Positions 45,008 through 52,802 of a stretch of DNA of 64,000 nucleotides are shown here, in pieces. The notes under the pieces were generated by a model, which made no database searches, was not told the DNA's origin, and saw only the letters and a program-made list of their open reading frames with translations. The position numbers and the translations under genes are program-made. Each line of letters starts with the position of its first letter. The first letter of the stretch is position 1. The stretch lies in contig DATEDF010000070.1 in assembly GCA_035286465.1 (NCBI GenBank), positions 35,664-99,663 of the forward strand, given 5' to 3'. Source of the stretch: Fen-1231 sp035286465. GTDB taxonomy: Bacteria; Gemmatimonadota; Gemmatimonadetes; Gemmatimonadales; Gemmatimonadaceae.

Positions 45008-45561
45008 CACACGTCCATGATCTCGTGTTCCTTCGCCTTCATCAACTGGTCAATCTTGGCGATGTACTCGTCGTGCATCTTCTGCAGGTCCTTCTCGGCG
45101 TGCTTGACGTCGTCCTCGGAGACGCCGTCGAGCTTCTTGAGGAGTTCGCGCGCGTGCGTGCGCGCGTGACGCACCGCGATGTGCCCGTCCTCGGCGTACT
45201 TGTGCACGACCTTCGTGAGATCGCGGCGCCGCTCCTCGGTCATCGCCGGGAGCGGCACGCGGATCACCCCGCTCTGCGTCACCGGGTCGAACCCCAGCCC
45301 CGAGTCCCGGATCGCCTTCTCGATCACCTTGACCTGGCTCTTGTCGAACGGCGTCACGAGGATGAGGCGCGGCTCGGGCGCGGCGACCTGCGCCACCTGG
45401 TTCATCGCCATCTGCGCGCCGTACATCTCCACCCGCACGGTCTCGAGCATCGTCGGCGACGCCTTGCCGGACCGCACGGAATGGAACTCGCGCTTCACCG
45501 CCTCGACTCCCTTCTCCATCCCGGCGCGGCAATCCTTCATGATGGTCTGGATGCTGTTCAT
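45007..45561 (-). CDS. frr: Ribosome recycling factor
   Basis: 184 residues of the standard coiled-coil plus barrel protein; RSGKASPTMLETVRVEMYG and the C-terminal KIDQLMKAKEHEIMDV are typical. It splits post-termination ribosomes with EF-G. ATG 45561 overlaps pyrH by 4 nt; the longer frame is inside pyrH. Confidence 0.96.
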   Translation of the reverse strand: MNSIQTIMKDCRAGMEKGVEAVKREFHSVRSGKASPTMLETVRVEMYGAQMAMNQVAQVAAPEPRLILVTPFDKSQVKVIEKAIRDSGLGFDPVTQSGVIRVPLPAMTEERRRDLTKVVHKYAEDGHIAVRHARTHARELLKKLDGVSEDDVKHAEKDLQKMHDEYIAKIDQLMKAKEHEIMDV

Positions 45562-46298
45562 GAGACGAAGGTCCCCACCGGCTCGCCGCGGATGGCCCTG
45601 ATCACGGCGCCCGGCTTGTTGATGTTGAGCACGATCAACGGGAGCGCGTTCTCCTTGCACAGCGTGATGGCCGTCTGATCCATGACGCCAAGTTCTTCCA
45701 GCATGACGTCGCGGTAGCTGATGCGCTCGTACTTCTTCGCGCCGGGCGATGTCTTCGGGTCGGCGGAGTAGACCCCGTCCACACTCGTCGCCTTGATGAT
45801 GAGATCCGCCTTCATCTGGATCGCGCGGAGCACGGCGGCCGTGTCGGTGCTGAAATACGGATTCCCCGTGCCGGCCGCGAAGATCACCGCCCGCCCCTTC
45901 TCGAGATGCCGCATCGCGCGTCGCCGGATGTACGGCTCCGCGAGCTCCTCCATCCGGATGGCGGTCATCACGCGCGTGTCGAGCCCTTCACGCTCGAGGA
46001 TGTCCTGGAACGCGAGCGCGTTGATGACGGTGCCGAGCATCCCCATGTAGTCGGCGCTCACGCGATCCAACCCCATCTTCGAGAGCTGGGATCCGCGCAC
46101 GAGGTTCCCGCCGCCGATCACGAGGCCGATCTGCGCGCCCTCCGCGGCGAGCTGCCGGATCTCGCGCGCGAACTTGGCGATGGACTGGAAGTCGAACCCC
46201 GAGCCGTGCTCGCCCGCGAGGGCCTCGCCGGAGAGCTTGAGGAGCACGCGCGTGTAGCGCAGCGTGCGCTTCCCCCTGGACGAGCGTGCGCGCGGCAT
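45558..46298 (-). CDS. pyrH: Uridylate kinase
   Basis: 246 residues, amino-acid-kinase fold. Phosphate loop LLKLSGEALAG, then IGLVIGGGNLVRG, UMP site around DYMGMLGTVINAL and ATSVDGVYSADPKT. It phosphorylates UMP. The start is ATG 46298, ten bases after tsf, with AGGCGG just upstream; a basic N-terminal dozen residues precede the core. Confidence 0.95.
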   Translation of the reverse strand: MPRARSSRGKRTLRYTRVLLKLSGEALAGEHGSGFDFQSIAKFAREIRQLAAEGAQIGLVIGGGNLVRGSQLSKMGLDRVSADYMGMLGTVINALAFQDILEREGLDTRVMTAIRMEELAEPYIRRRAMRHLEKGRAVIFAAGTGNPYFSTDTAAVLRAIQMKADLIIKATSVDGVYSADPKTSPGAKKYERISYRDVMLEELGVMDQTAITLCKENALPLIVLNINKPGAVIRAIRGEPVGTFVS

Positions 46299-46308
46299 CG
46301 CTGCCGCC

Positions 46309-47193
46309 TCAGGCCTCGCCCATCTGGAAGCGCGCGAACCGCGCCACGTCCGCGCCGGACGTCTCCCGCACCAGCTGGCCGATCGTCTTGCCGTCGTCGC
46401 GCACCCACGGCTGCTCGAGCAGGGTGATCTCCTTGAAGTACTTGTCGAGCCGGCCCGCGACCATCTTCTCCACGATCGCGTCCGGCTTGCCGCTCGCCTT
46501 CGCCTGCGCGGCGAAGATCGCGCGCTCGCGCTCCACGAGCGCTGCTGGAACGTCGGCCTTCCGCACGGCGACCGCAACTGTCGGCACGCCGGCGGCGACG
46601 TGCTCCGCCACGGAATAGGCGAGCTGCCGCGCCGCGTCACCCGTCGCACTGGTTACTTCGGCCAGCACGGCGACCTTCCCGTTGTGATGCCGGTAGGCGC
46701 CGAGGGTACCGCGCGTGCTGAAACGAGCCACGCGGCGCAGGGACACGTTCTCGCCCGTCTTCGCGGCGGCACCCTTGATGGCGTCTCCCAACGTGCGCGA
46801 CGGGTCACCCGACCACGGACGGCCGAGCAGGGCGTGTCCGGCCCCGACCTCGACGATACCGTCCACGCCGGGATCGTGGGCCACGTGCGCGGCGACGGCC
46901 TGCGCGAGCGCGACGAACTCCTCCGTGCGGGCGACGAAGTCGGTCTCGCAGTTGAGTTCGACCATCGCGCCCGCGGAGCGGTCGTCGGAGAGCCAGATGG
47001 TGATCTGCCCCTCGGAGGCGGCCCGGCCGGCCCGCTTGTCGGCCTTCGCGATCCCCTTCGTGCGCAGGATGTCGAGCGCCTTCTCGGGGTCACCACCCGC
47101 TTCCTCGAGCGCTTTCTTGCAGTCGCCCATTCCCGCGCCGGTGCGGGCGCGGAGCGCGGCGACGTCCTTCGCGGCGATCTGCACGGTGCTCAT
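46309..47193 (-). CDS. tsf: Elongation factor Ts
   Basis: 294 residues. N-terminal UBA-like domain with ALRARTGAGMGDCKKALEEA, then the core with VELNCETDFVARTEEF, the nucleotide-exchange motif for EF-Tu. The ATG overlaps the rpsB stop by 4 nt, the conserved rpsB-tsf pair. Confidence 0.96.
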   Translation of the reverse strand: MSTVQIAAKDVAALRARTGAGMGDCKKALEEAGGDPEKALDILRTKGIAKADKRAGRAASEGQITIWLSDDRSAGAMVELNCETDFVARTEEFVALAQAVAAHVAHDPGVDGIVEVGAGHALLGRPWSGDPSRTLGDAIKGAAAKTGENVSLRRVARFSTRGTLGAYRHHNGKVAVLAEVTSATGDAARQLAYSVAEHVAAGVPTVAVAVRKADVPAALVERERAIFAAQAKASGKPDAIVEKMVAGRLDKYFKEITLLEQPWVRDDGKTIGQLVRETSGADVARFARFQMGEA

Positions 47194-48080
47194 TCGGCCG
47201 GCGTTCCCTCGGCCTCGGCGCTCTCCGCGCCGGCGACCGGTTCACCCTTGAGCCGGGCGGCGATCGCCTCGGGCTTCGCACGACGCCGGCGGGGGCGGCG
47301 CTTCCGGCGGCGCTCGGCGTCCCCCTCCGGCTCGGCGCCGCGATCCGACGAGTAGGTGTAGCTCTCGCCTTCTTCGACCTCTTCACGCACCGGCGCCTCG
47401 CGGCGCGCCTCGACGATCGCGTCCGCGAGGGCCGCGGTGATCAACTCCACCGACCGGATCGCGTCGTCGTTCCCGGCGATCGGCACGCTGATCACGTCGG
47501 GGTCCGAGTTCGTGTCGCAGATTGCGACGATCGAGAGGCCGAGCTTGTTCGCTTCGTCCACCGCGATCTTCTCCTTCTTCGCGTCCACCACGAAGAGGAG
47601 CCCGGGCAGCCGCGACATCGCCTTGATGCCGGAGAGGTTCTTCGCCAGCTTGTCGCGGTGCCGCGAGAGGAGGAGCTGCTCCTTCTTGGTGTAGTTCTCG
47701 AACTCGCCCCCGGCCTCCGTGCCCGCCTCGAGGTCCTTCAGCCGGCGGATCTGCCGCTTGATGGTCGAGAAGTTCGTGAGGAGGCCGCCGAGCCAGCGCT
47801 CGGTGACGTAGAGCGCCCCGCACCGCTCGGCCTGGCCCTTCACGATCTCGGCGAGCTGCCGCTTGGTGCAGACGAAGAGGACGTTGTCCCCGCGGAGGAT
47901 GACGTCGCGCGCCAGCTTCTGCGCGAGCTCCATCTGCCGCAGCGTCTTCTGCAGGTCAATGATGTGGATCCCGTTCCGCTCCGCGAAGATGAACCGGCGC
48001 ATCTTCGGGTTCCAGCGGCGCGTCTGATGGCCGAAATGGACGCCGGCCTTGAGGAGATCGTCGAGCGTGGGCTGTGCCAT
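47190..48080 (-). CDS. rpsB: 30S ribosomal protein S2 with basic/acidic C-terminal extension
   Basis: 296 residues. The S2 core has LLKAGVHFGHQTRRWNPKM, IHIIDLQKTLRQ and FVVDAKKEKIAVDEA. About 55 residues beyond the usual end form a Glu-rich then Arg/Lys-rich then Ala/Glu tail. S2 docks S1 on the ribosome. It is 110 nt downstream of rpsI. Confidence 0.96.
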   Translation of the reverse strand: MAQPTLDDLLKAGVHFGHQTRRWNPKMRRFIFAERNGIHIIDLQKTLRQMELAQKLARDVILRGDNVLFVCTKRQLAEIVKGQAERCGALYVTERWLGGLLTNFSTIKRQIRRLKDLEAGTEAGGEFENYTKKEQLLLSRHRDKLAKNLSGIKAMSRLPGLLFVVDAKKEKIAVDEANKLGLSIVAICDTNSDPDVISVPIAGNDDAIRSVELITAALADAIVEARREAPVREEVEEGESYTYSSDRGAEPEGDAERRRKRRPRRRRAKPEAIAARLKGEPVAGAESAEAEGTPAE

Positions 48081-48182
48081 GCGTTCCTGCGCGGGTTGAT
48101 GTCGTCGGCGAGGGTCACCGCTTCATTCGACCGCCCCGGTGGGCGCGGCACCCGAGTGAAGCTCGTCCCGCCTGGGTGATGT

Positions 48183-48200
48183 GAAGCGCTCTAGCGCTTC
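48183..48200 (-). other. Hairpin spanning the rpsI stop codon
   Basis: GAAGCGC (48183-48189) and GCGCTTC (48194-48200) are perfect inverted repeats with a 4-nt loop that contains the TAG stop of rpsI. It is not followed by T residues. It could be a processing signal between rpsI and rpsB, or chance. Confidence 0.35.
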
Positions 48201-48583
48201 GAGAATTGGAACCGCTTGCGCGCCTTCGGCCGGCCCGGCTTCTTGCGCTCCACCGCGCGCGCGTCGCGGGTGAGCAGGCCCAGATCGCGCAGCTTGCGGC
48301 GGTGCGCCTCGTCCACCTTCACGAGCGCGCGCGCCACCGCGAGGCGGAGCGCGCCGGCCTGGCCGGTCGAGCCGCCTCCCGCGACGTTGGCCTGCACGTC
48401 GAAGCGGCCGAGCGTGTCGGTCGCCGTGAACGGCTGCTGGATCGCGGACACGAGCGCGGGTCGCGGGAAATAATCGCCGAGCGTGCGCCCGTTGACATCC
48501 CACTTTCCCGAGCCCGGCGTGACGTAGACACGGCAGACCGCTTCCTTGCGGCGGCCGACGGTGTGGATCGTGCTATCGGTCAT
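48191..48583 (-). CDS. rpsI: 30S ribosomal protein S9
   Basis: 130 residues, standard length, with GRRKEAVCRVYVTPGSG near the start, GGGSTGQAGALRLAVARAL in the middle and the invariant C-terminus RFQFSKR whose last Arg contacts the P-site tRNA. It is 3 nt after rplM. Confidence 0.97.
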   Translation of the reverse strand: MTDSTIHTVGRRKEAVCRVYVTPGSGKWDVNGRTLGDYFPRPALVSAIQQPFTATDTLGRFDVQANVAGGGSTGQAGALRLAVARALVKVDEAHRRKLRDLGLLTRDARAVERKKPGRPKARKRFQFSKR

Positions 48584-48586
48584 GGA

Positions 48587-49117
48587 TCACTTCGCTCCCT
48601 TCGTTCCGCTCGTTCCGCGCTTGCGGGGCGTGGCGGCCGCCTTGGGAGCGCCACCAGGGGTCGGCCGGGCGCGCTCCGCTCGCTTCGCGAACGAGAGCGG
48701 GGTCGGTTGCTGCGCGACGTGCGGATGCTCGGCGCCCGGATAGACCCGGAGTTTGAGCCGCAGTTTCTGGCGGCCGAGCGCGTTCTTCGGGAGCATCCCG
48801 TGCACGGCCCGCTCGATGACGCGCTCGGGGTGCCGCGCGAGCACCGTCGCGAACGGGATGAGCTTGTCGTGCCCCATGTAGCCCGAGTGCGCGAAGTACT
48901 GCTTCTGCTCCGCCTTGCGCCCCGTCACCCGGACCTTGGCCGCGTTGACGACGATCACGTTGTCGCCCGTATCCATGTGCGGCGTGAAGGACGGCTTGTG
49001 CTTGCCGCGAATGATCCTGGCGACCTCGGAGGCGAGTCGTCCCAGAACCTGCCCGTCCGCGTCCACGAGAAACCACTGGTGCGCGATGTCGGCGGGTCGT
49101 GCGCTGAACGTAGCCAT
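48587..49117 (-). CDS. rplM: 50S ribosomal protein L13 with extended C-terminus
   Basis: 176 residues. The L13 core (about 1-143) shows VDADGQVLGRLASEVA, IRGKHKPSFTPHMDTGD and HPERVIERAVHGMLPKN. About 30 extra residues form an Ala/Pro/Lys-rich tail. ATG 49117 (MATFSARP) is the family start. A candidate promoter lies at 49234-49262 with a leader of about 110 nt. Confidence 0.96.
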   Translation of the reverse strand: MATFSARPADIAHQWFLVDADGQVLGRLASEVARIIRGKHKPSFTPHMDTGDNVIVVNAAKVRVTGRKAEQKQYFAHSGYMGHDKLIPFATVLARHPERVIERAVHGMLPKNALGRQKLRLKLRVYPGAEHPHVAQQPTPLSFAKRAERARPTPGGAPKAAATPRKRGTSGTKGAK

Positions 49118-49233
49118 CAAGTGCGTGAGAGAAGTCGGGAGCCGGAAGTGCCCCCGGTGTACGTCGTTCGCCTCACCGGTGCGGGCTGCATCCCGGGTCT
49201 CGGCCGCCCGAAGGCGTTTTTGGACAGACATGT

Positions 49234-49262
49234 AAGCTAGATAACGACTTAGGCGGAGTCAA
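49234..49262 (-). promoter_or_regulatory. Candidate rplM-rpsI promoter, TTGACT-N17-TAGCTT
   Basis: On the minus strand TTGACT (49262-49257) and TAGCTT (49239-49234) are separated by exactly 17 nt. The site is just upstream of the rplM leader and is the clearest member of a TAGCTT promoter group in this window. Confidence 0.55.
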
Positions 49263-49330
49263 TGCGTGCGGGAAGCGCCGGCTCCGGACCGAGGGGCGTG
49301 CCGTGTGAGTCGCGAGGCGGTCGCCCGCCC

Positions 49331-49834
49331 CTACTCGAACTCCACGAGCAGCGCCCCCTTCTCCACGGCTTCGCCGACCTTCGCGTGCACGGCCTTCACC
49401 CGTCCGGCGGCGGGGGCGGAGAGCGCGTTCTCCATCTTCATCGCTTCCATCGCGACGAGGCCCTGGCCGGCTTCGACGTGCTCGCCGGCGGCGACGTGGA
49501 TGCGGACGATGAGACCCGGCATCGGCGCGTGAAGAGCCGGGTGTCCGGCGGGGCGGGCGTGCGCGAGGGAAAGGTCGCGGATCGCGCGCGTGCGTTCGTC
49601 GAGCGCCTCGACGGCGAAGCGGCGGCCGCCGAGCCTGAGCACGTACCGGCCTCGCGCGCCCTCGCGCCGCACCGTGACCCGGTGCACCGCGTCTCCGATC
49701 CGGACGATCCGCACGGGCGTGCCGGGCACCTCACTGAGGTTCGCCGCGCAAGGCGCGCCGCCATCCACGCTCGCGGCGCCGCCGTCGAGCGTCACCTCGA
49801 AGCGCGTGCCGTCCACGTCCACGACGTATCTCAC
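49331..49834 (-). CDS. Biotin carboxyl carrier (biotinyl-lipoyl) protein
   Basis: 167 residues from GTG 49834 overlapping the methyltransferase stop (GTGA). The C-terminal 75 residues are a biotinyl domain with AMEAMKMENALSAP, whose Lys between the two Met residues is biotinylated. The N-terminal half resembles the BT-type linker of acyl-CoA carboxylases. It should carry CO2 between AccC (51120-52685) and the PccB-like subunit (52800-54350). Confidence 0.9.
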   Translation of the reverse strand: MRYVVDVDGTRFEVTLDGGAASVDGGAPCAANLSEVPGTPVRIVRIGDAVHRVTVRREGARGRYVLRLGGRRFAVEALDERTRAIRDLSLAHARPAGHPALHAPMPGLIVRIHVAAGEHVEAGQGLVAMEAMKMENALSAPAAGRVKAVHAKVGEAVEKGALLVEFE

Positions 49835-51123
49835 GGCGCGCTCGCGCCCACGAATTCGCACACGGTCTCGACGTGCGCGGTTTGCGGAAACATGTCGAAC
49901 GCCGTGAGTCGCGCGATGCGCCACGCGGGCAGGCGCGCGACGTCGCGCGCGAGCGTGGCGGGATCGCAGCTCACGTAGATGATCGCGCGCACGTCGCGCG
50001 CCGCGTCGAGTCGCGCCGTGACGCGCGCGTCCACGCCGGCGCGCGGCGGATTGAGCAGCACGACGTCGGCCGGCAGCGCGCCGTCGAGCGCGTCCTCCAC
50101 GCGAGCGCGCACCGTGTGGGAGCCCGCCGGCAGGCGCGTGGCGCTCCACGCGCTCGCCTCCGGATCGAGCTCGATCGCCGTCACCCGGACGCCCCGCCCC
50201 GCCAGCGCGGCGGCGACCTCACCCGAGCCCGCGTAGGCATCCACGACGGTCGCGGGCGTGTGCGCCATCGCTGCGGCGATCACGAAGGCCGCGAGGCGCT
50301 CGGCCACCTCCGGGTTCACCTGGGCGAATGACGCGCCCGGTCCGCGCGTTTCGCGGCGGTCGTGGAGCAGCCGCCGCGTACCGCCGTCCGGCACCCACCA
50401 GAGCGCGGCCAGCGACGGCGCGCGCGCGAAGAACTCCCCGTGCGCGCTCCAGCGTCGCGCGCCTTCGAGGACGAAGGCGGCGCGCGCGCTGCGCTCGCCG
50501 AGCAGGCGCACCGCGCCACGCAGCCGTGGGGCGCGCGGCAGGCACTCGCCCGCGGCGAGAATCTCGCGCCACGCGGCGACGACGCGCTCCTCCGTGATGA
50601 GGCAGTCGTCGAGCGCGAACACCCGCTCGGGATCGTCGTACGCGTGCAGCCCCGCGATCCACGCGGGCACGCCGCGCCGCGCCGCGCCGCCAGCCGCACG
50701 CGCCATCGCGTCGCGCGGAACGCGCCGGAGCGCGAGCGTGAGCTTGCGCCGGTAGCGCCACGCGCGCTCCCCGCTCTGCAACTCCGGGAGCGGCACCTCG
50801 CGTCGTCCGATGCGGCGAAAGGCATCGGCGACGATGCGACGCCGGGCCTCGCGCTGCGCCGCGAGCGAAAGGTGCTGCAGCTGGCAGCCGCCGCAGCCGT
50901 CGCGCTCGTAGTGCGGGCACTCGGCGGGGACGCGCTCGCTCGCCGCGCGCTCGATCACCTCGACGACGCCGCGCGCCAGCCGCCCCTTGCGGGTCACGCG
51001 CGCGACGACGCGTTCGCCGCGGGCCGTGCGCGGCACGAATACCACGAGGCCGTCGGAGCGCGCGACGCCGTCACCGCCGGCGGCGATGGACTCGATCTCC
51101 AGCGTGCGGCGGTCGCTCGTCAC
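49831..51123 (-). CDS. TrmA/RlmD-family RNA uridine C5-methyltransferase
   Basis: 430 residues. An N-terminal TRAM domain (about 1-55), a [4Fe-4S] Cys set (CPHYERDGCGGCQLQH), a SAM-binding motif (VDAYAGSGEVAAALA) and the catalytic Cys in YVSCDPATLARD. It methylates a uridine in rRNA or tRNA; which one cannot be told by eye. It lies inside the acyl-CoA carboxylase cluster with 4-nt overlaps on both sides (GTGA starts), although no functional link is known. Confidence 0.9.
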   Translation of the reverse strand: MTSDRRTLEIESIAAGGDGVARSDGLVVFVPRTARGERVVARVTRKGRLARGVVEVIERAASERVPAECPHYERDGCGGCQLQHLSLAAQREARRRIVADAFRRIGRREVPLPELQSGERAWRYRRKLTLALRRVPRDAMARAAGGAARRGVPAWIAGLHAYDDPERVFALDDCLITEERVVAAWREILAAGECLPRAPRLRGAVRLLGERSARAAFVLEGARRWSAHGEFFARAPSLAALWWVPDGGTRRLLHDRRETRGPGASFAQVNPEVAERLAAFVIAAAMAHTPATVVDAYAGSGEVAAALAGRGVRVTAIELDPEASAWSATRLPAGSHTVRARVEDALDGALPADVVLLNPPRAGVDARVTARLDAARDVRAIIYVSCDPATLARDVARLPAWRIARLTAFDMFPQTAHVETVCEFVGASAP

Positions 51124-52685
51124 TCGCGCAACGCCTCGCGGCGGGCGAGCGCCGCCCAGGTGGAGAGCGGCGGCCCCCGGACGGCCCCCGACGACGGCGC
51201 GCCGGCCGGCGCGCCCTCCTCCGTGCCCGGCCCCCCCGGCGCGCCCCGCCCCCCCGGCGCGCCGGGGCGCCGCTCGAGGTCGGCGAGGAGCGCCGCGGCG
51301 ATCGCAGCCGCATGCAATTCCTCTCGCGCCGCCGGCGCGGCGAGGAGCGACGGCAGCCGCCGCTCCAGCCACTGGCCGTCAATCGCGCCGCGCCGGAACT
51401 CGTCGTCCTCGAGCACGCGGAGGTGGAACTCGCGGCTCGTCTCGATGCCGTCCACCGTCAGCTCCGCGAGCGCGCGCCGCATCCGCCCCACGGCGTCCTC
51501 GCGCGTGGCGCCCCACGTGACGAGCTTCGCGAGCAGCGGATCGTAGAAGAGGGCGACGTCGCTTCCCGTCTCCACACCGCCGTCCCAGCGCACGCCCGGA
51601 CCGCCCGGCACGTGCAGGTAGGTGATCCGCCCGGTGGAGGGAAGGAAGCCATTCGCCGGATCCTCGCTCGTGATGCGGCATTCGAGGGCCCAGCCGCGCG
51701 GCTCGATCGTCCCGGGGAGCGTGAGGCGTTCCCCCGCGGCGATCCGGATCTGCCACTGGACCAGGTCGATCCCCGTGACCAGCTCCGTCACCGGATGCTC
51801 GACCTGGATGCGCGTGTTCATCTCGAGGAAGTAGAACCGGCCGGCACGATCGAGCAGGAACTCGCAGGTCCCGGCATTCACGTAGCCCGCCGCGCGCGCC
51901 ACGCGCACCGCGGCGTCGCCCATCCGGCGGCGCATCTCGCTCGACACCGCGACGCTCGGGGCCTCCTCGATCATCTTCTGGTGGCGCCGCTGCACCGAGC
52001 ACTCGCGTTCGCCCAGCGCGCGCACCGTGCCGTGCGCGTCGGCCAGCACCTGGATCTCCACGTGGCGCGGGCCCTCGATGTACTTCTCGACGTAGATCGC
52101 GTCGTCCCCGAACGCGTTGCGCGCCTCGCGGCGCGCAGCGTCGAGCGCGCCCGGGATCTCGCGCGCGCCGTGCACCACGCGCATCCCCTTCCCTCCGCCG
52201 CCCGCGGCCGCCTTGAGGAACACCGGATAGCCGAAGCGCGCGGCGATCGCCGCGGCCTCGCGGGCGTCGCCGAGCGCTTCCGTGGTGCCGGGCACGACCG
52301 GCACGTCGTGCGCCAGGGCCAGCAGGCGCGCGGCCGTCTTCGAGCCCATCGCCGCGATCGCCTCCGCCGGCGGCCCGACGAACGCGAGCCCCGCCTCGCG
52401 CACGGCGCGCGCGAACCACTCGCGCTCGGAAAGAAAGCCGTAGCCGGGATGGATCGCCTCGGCGCCGACCCGCTGCGCCGCCGCGATGATCACGTCGCCG
52501 CGCAGGTAGCTCTGCGCGGACGGCGGCGGGCCGATGCCCACCGCCTCGTCGGCCGCGCGCACGTGCGGCGCGTCGGCATCGGCGTCGGAGAAGACGGCGA
52601 CGGAACGGACGCCGAGCTCCCGGCAGGCGCGAACGACCCGGAGCGCGATTTCGCCTCGGTTGGCGATCAACAGCTTCGTGAACAT
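51120..52685 (-). CDS. accC: Biotin carboxylase subunit of an acyl-CoA carboxylase
   Basis: 521 residues. ATP-grasp enzyme with KLLIANRGEIALRVVRAC, the Gly-rich loop KAAAGGGGKGMRVVH and catalytic region FYFLEMNTRIQVEHPVTE. It carboxylates biotin on the carrier protein. After the carboxylase C-terminal domain (about residue 450) a tail of about 60 residues is Gly/Pro/Ala-rich with collagen-like G-x-P runs. This tail is atypical for the family. It begins 5 nt after repeat locus F. Confidence 0.92.
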   Translation of the reverse strand: MFTKLLIANRGEIALRVVRACRELGVRSVAVFSDADADAPHVRAADEAVGIGPPPSAQSYLRGDVIIAAAQRVGAEAIHPGYGFLSEREWFARAVREAGLAFVGPPAEAIAAMGSKTAARLLALAHDVPVVPGTTEALGDAREAAAIAARFGYPVFLKAAAGGGGKGMRVVHGAREIPGALDAARREARNAFGDDAIYVEKYIEGPRHVEIQVLADAHGTVRALGERECSVQRRHQKMIEEAPSVAVSSEMRRRMGDAAVRVARAAGYVNAGTCEFLLDRAGRFYFLEMNTRIQVEHPVTELVTGIDLVQWQIRIAAGERLTLPGTIEPRGWALECRITSEDPANGFLPSTGRITYLHVPGGPGVRWDGGVETGSDVALFYDPLLAKLVTWGATREDAVGRMRRALAELTVDGIETSREFHLRVLEDDEFRRGAIDGQWLERRLPSLLAAPAAREELHAAAIAAALLADLERRPGAPGGRGAPGGPGTEEGAPAGAPSSGAVRGPPLSTWAALARREALRE

Positions 52686-52802
52686 CGAACGGCAGCCGTC
52701 AGCGATCAGCGGTCAGCGGTCAGTCGTCTGCGGCATCGAACTGACGACTGAGCGCTGACGGCTGACGGCTGTCCACTCGCTGTTGTTCGCCGTTGCCGCT
52801 CA
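52686..52802. repeat. Heptamer inverted array, locus F
   Basis: On the minus strand, sixteen 7-nt units without a single indel run from the pccB TGA (52802-52800) to 5 nt before the accC ATG. Units include CGTCAGC (twice in a row) and, in the other half, CGCTGAC. 52743-52759 pairs with 52712-52728 at 16 of 17 positions around a 14-nt loop. It is the most regular member of the family in this window. Confidence 0.92.
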
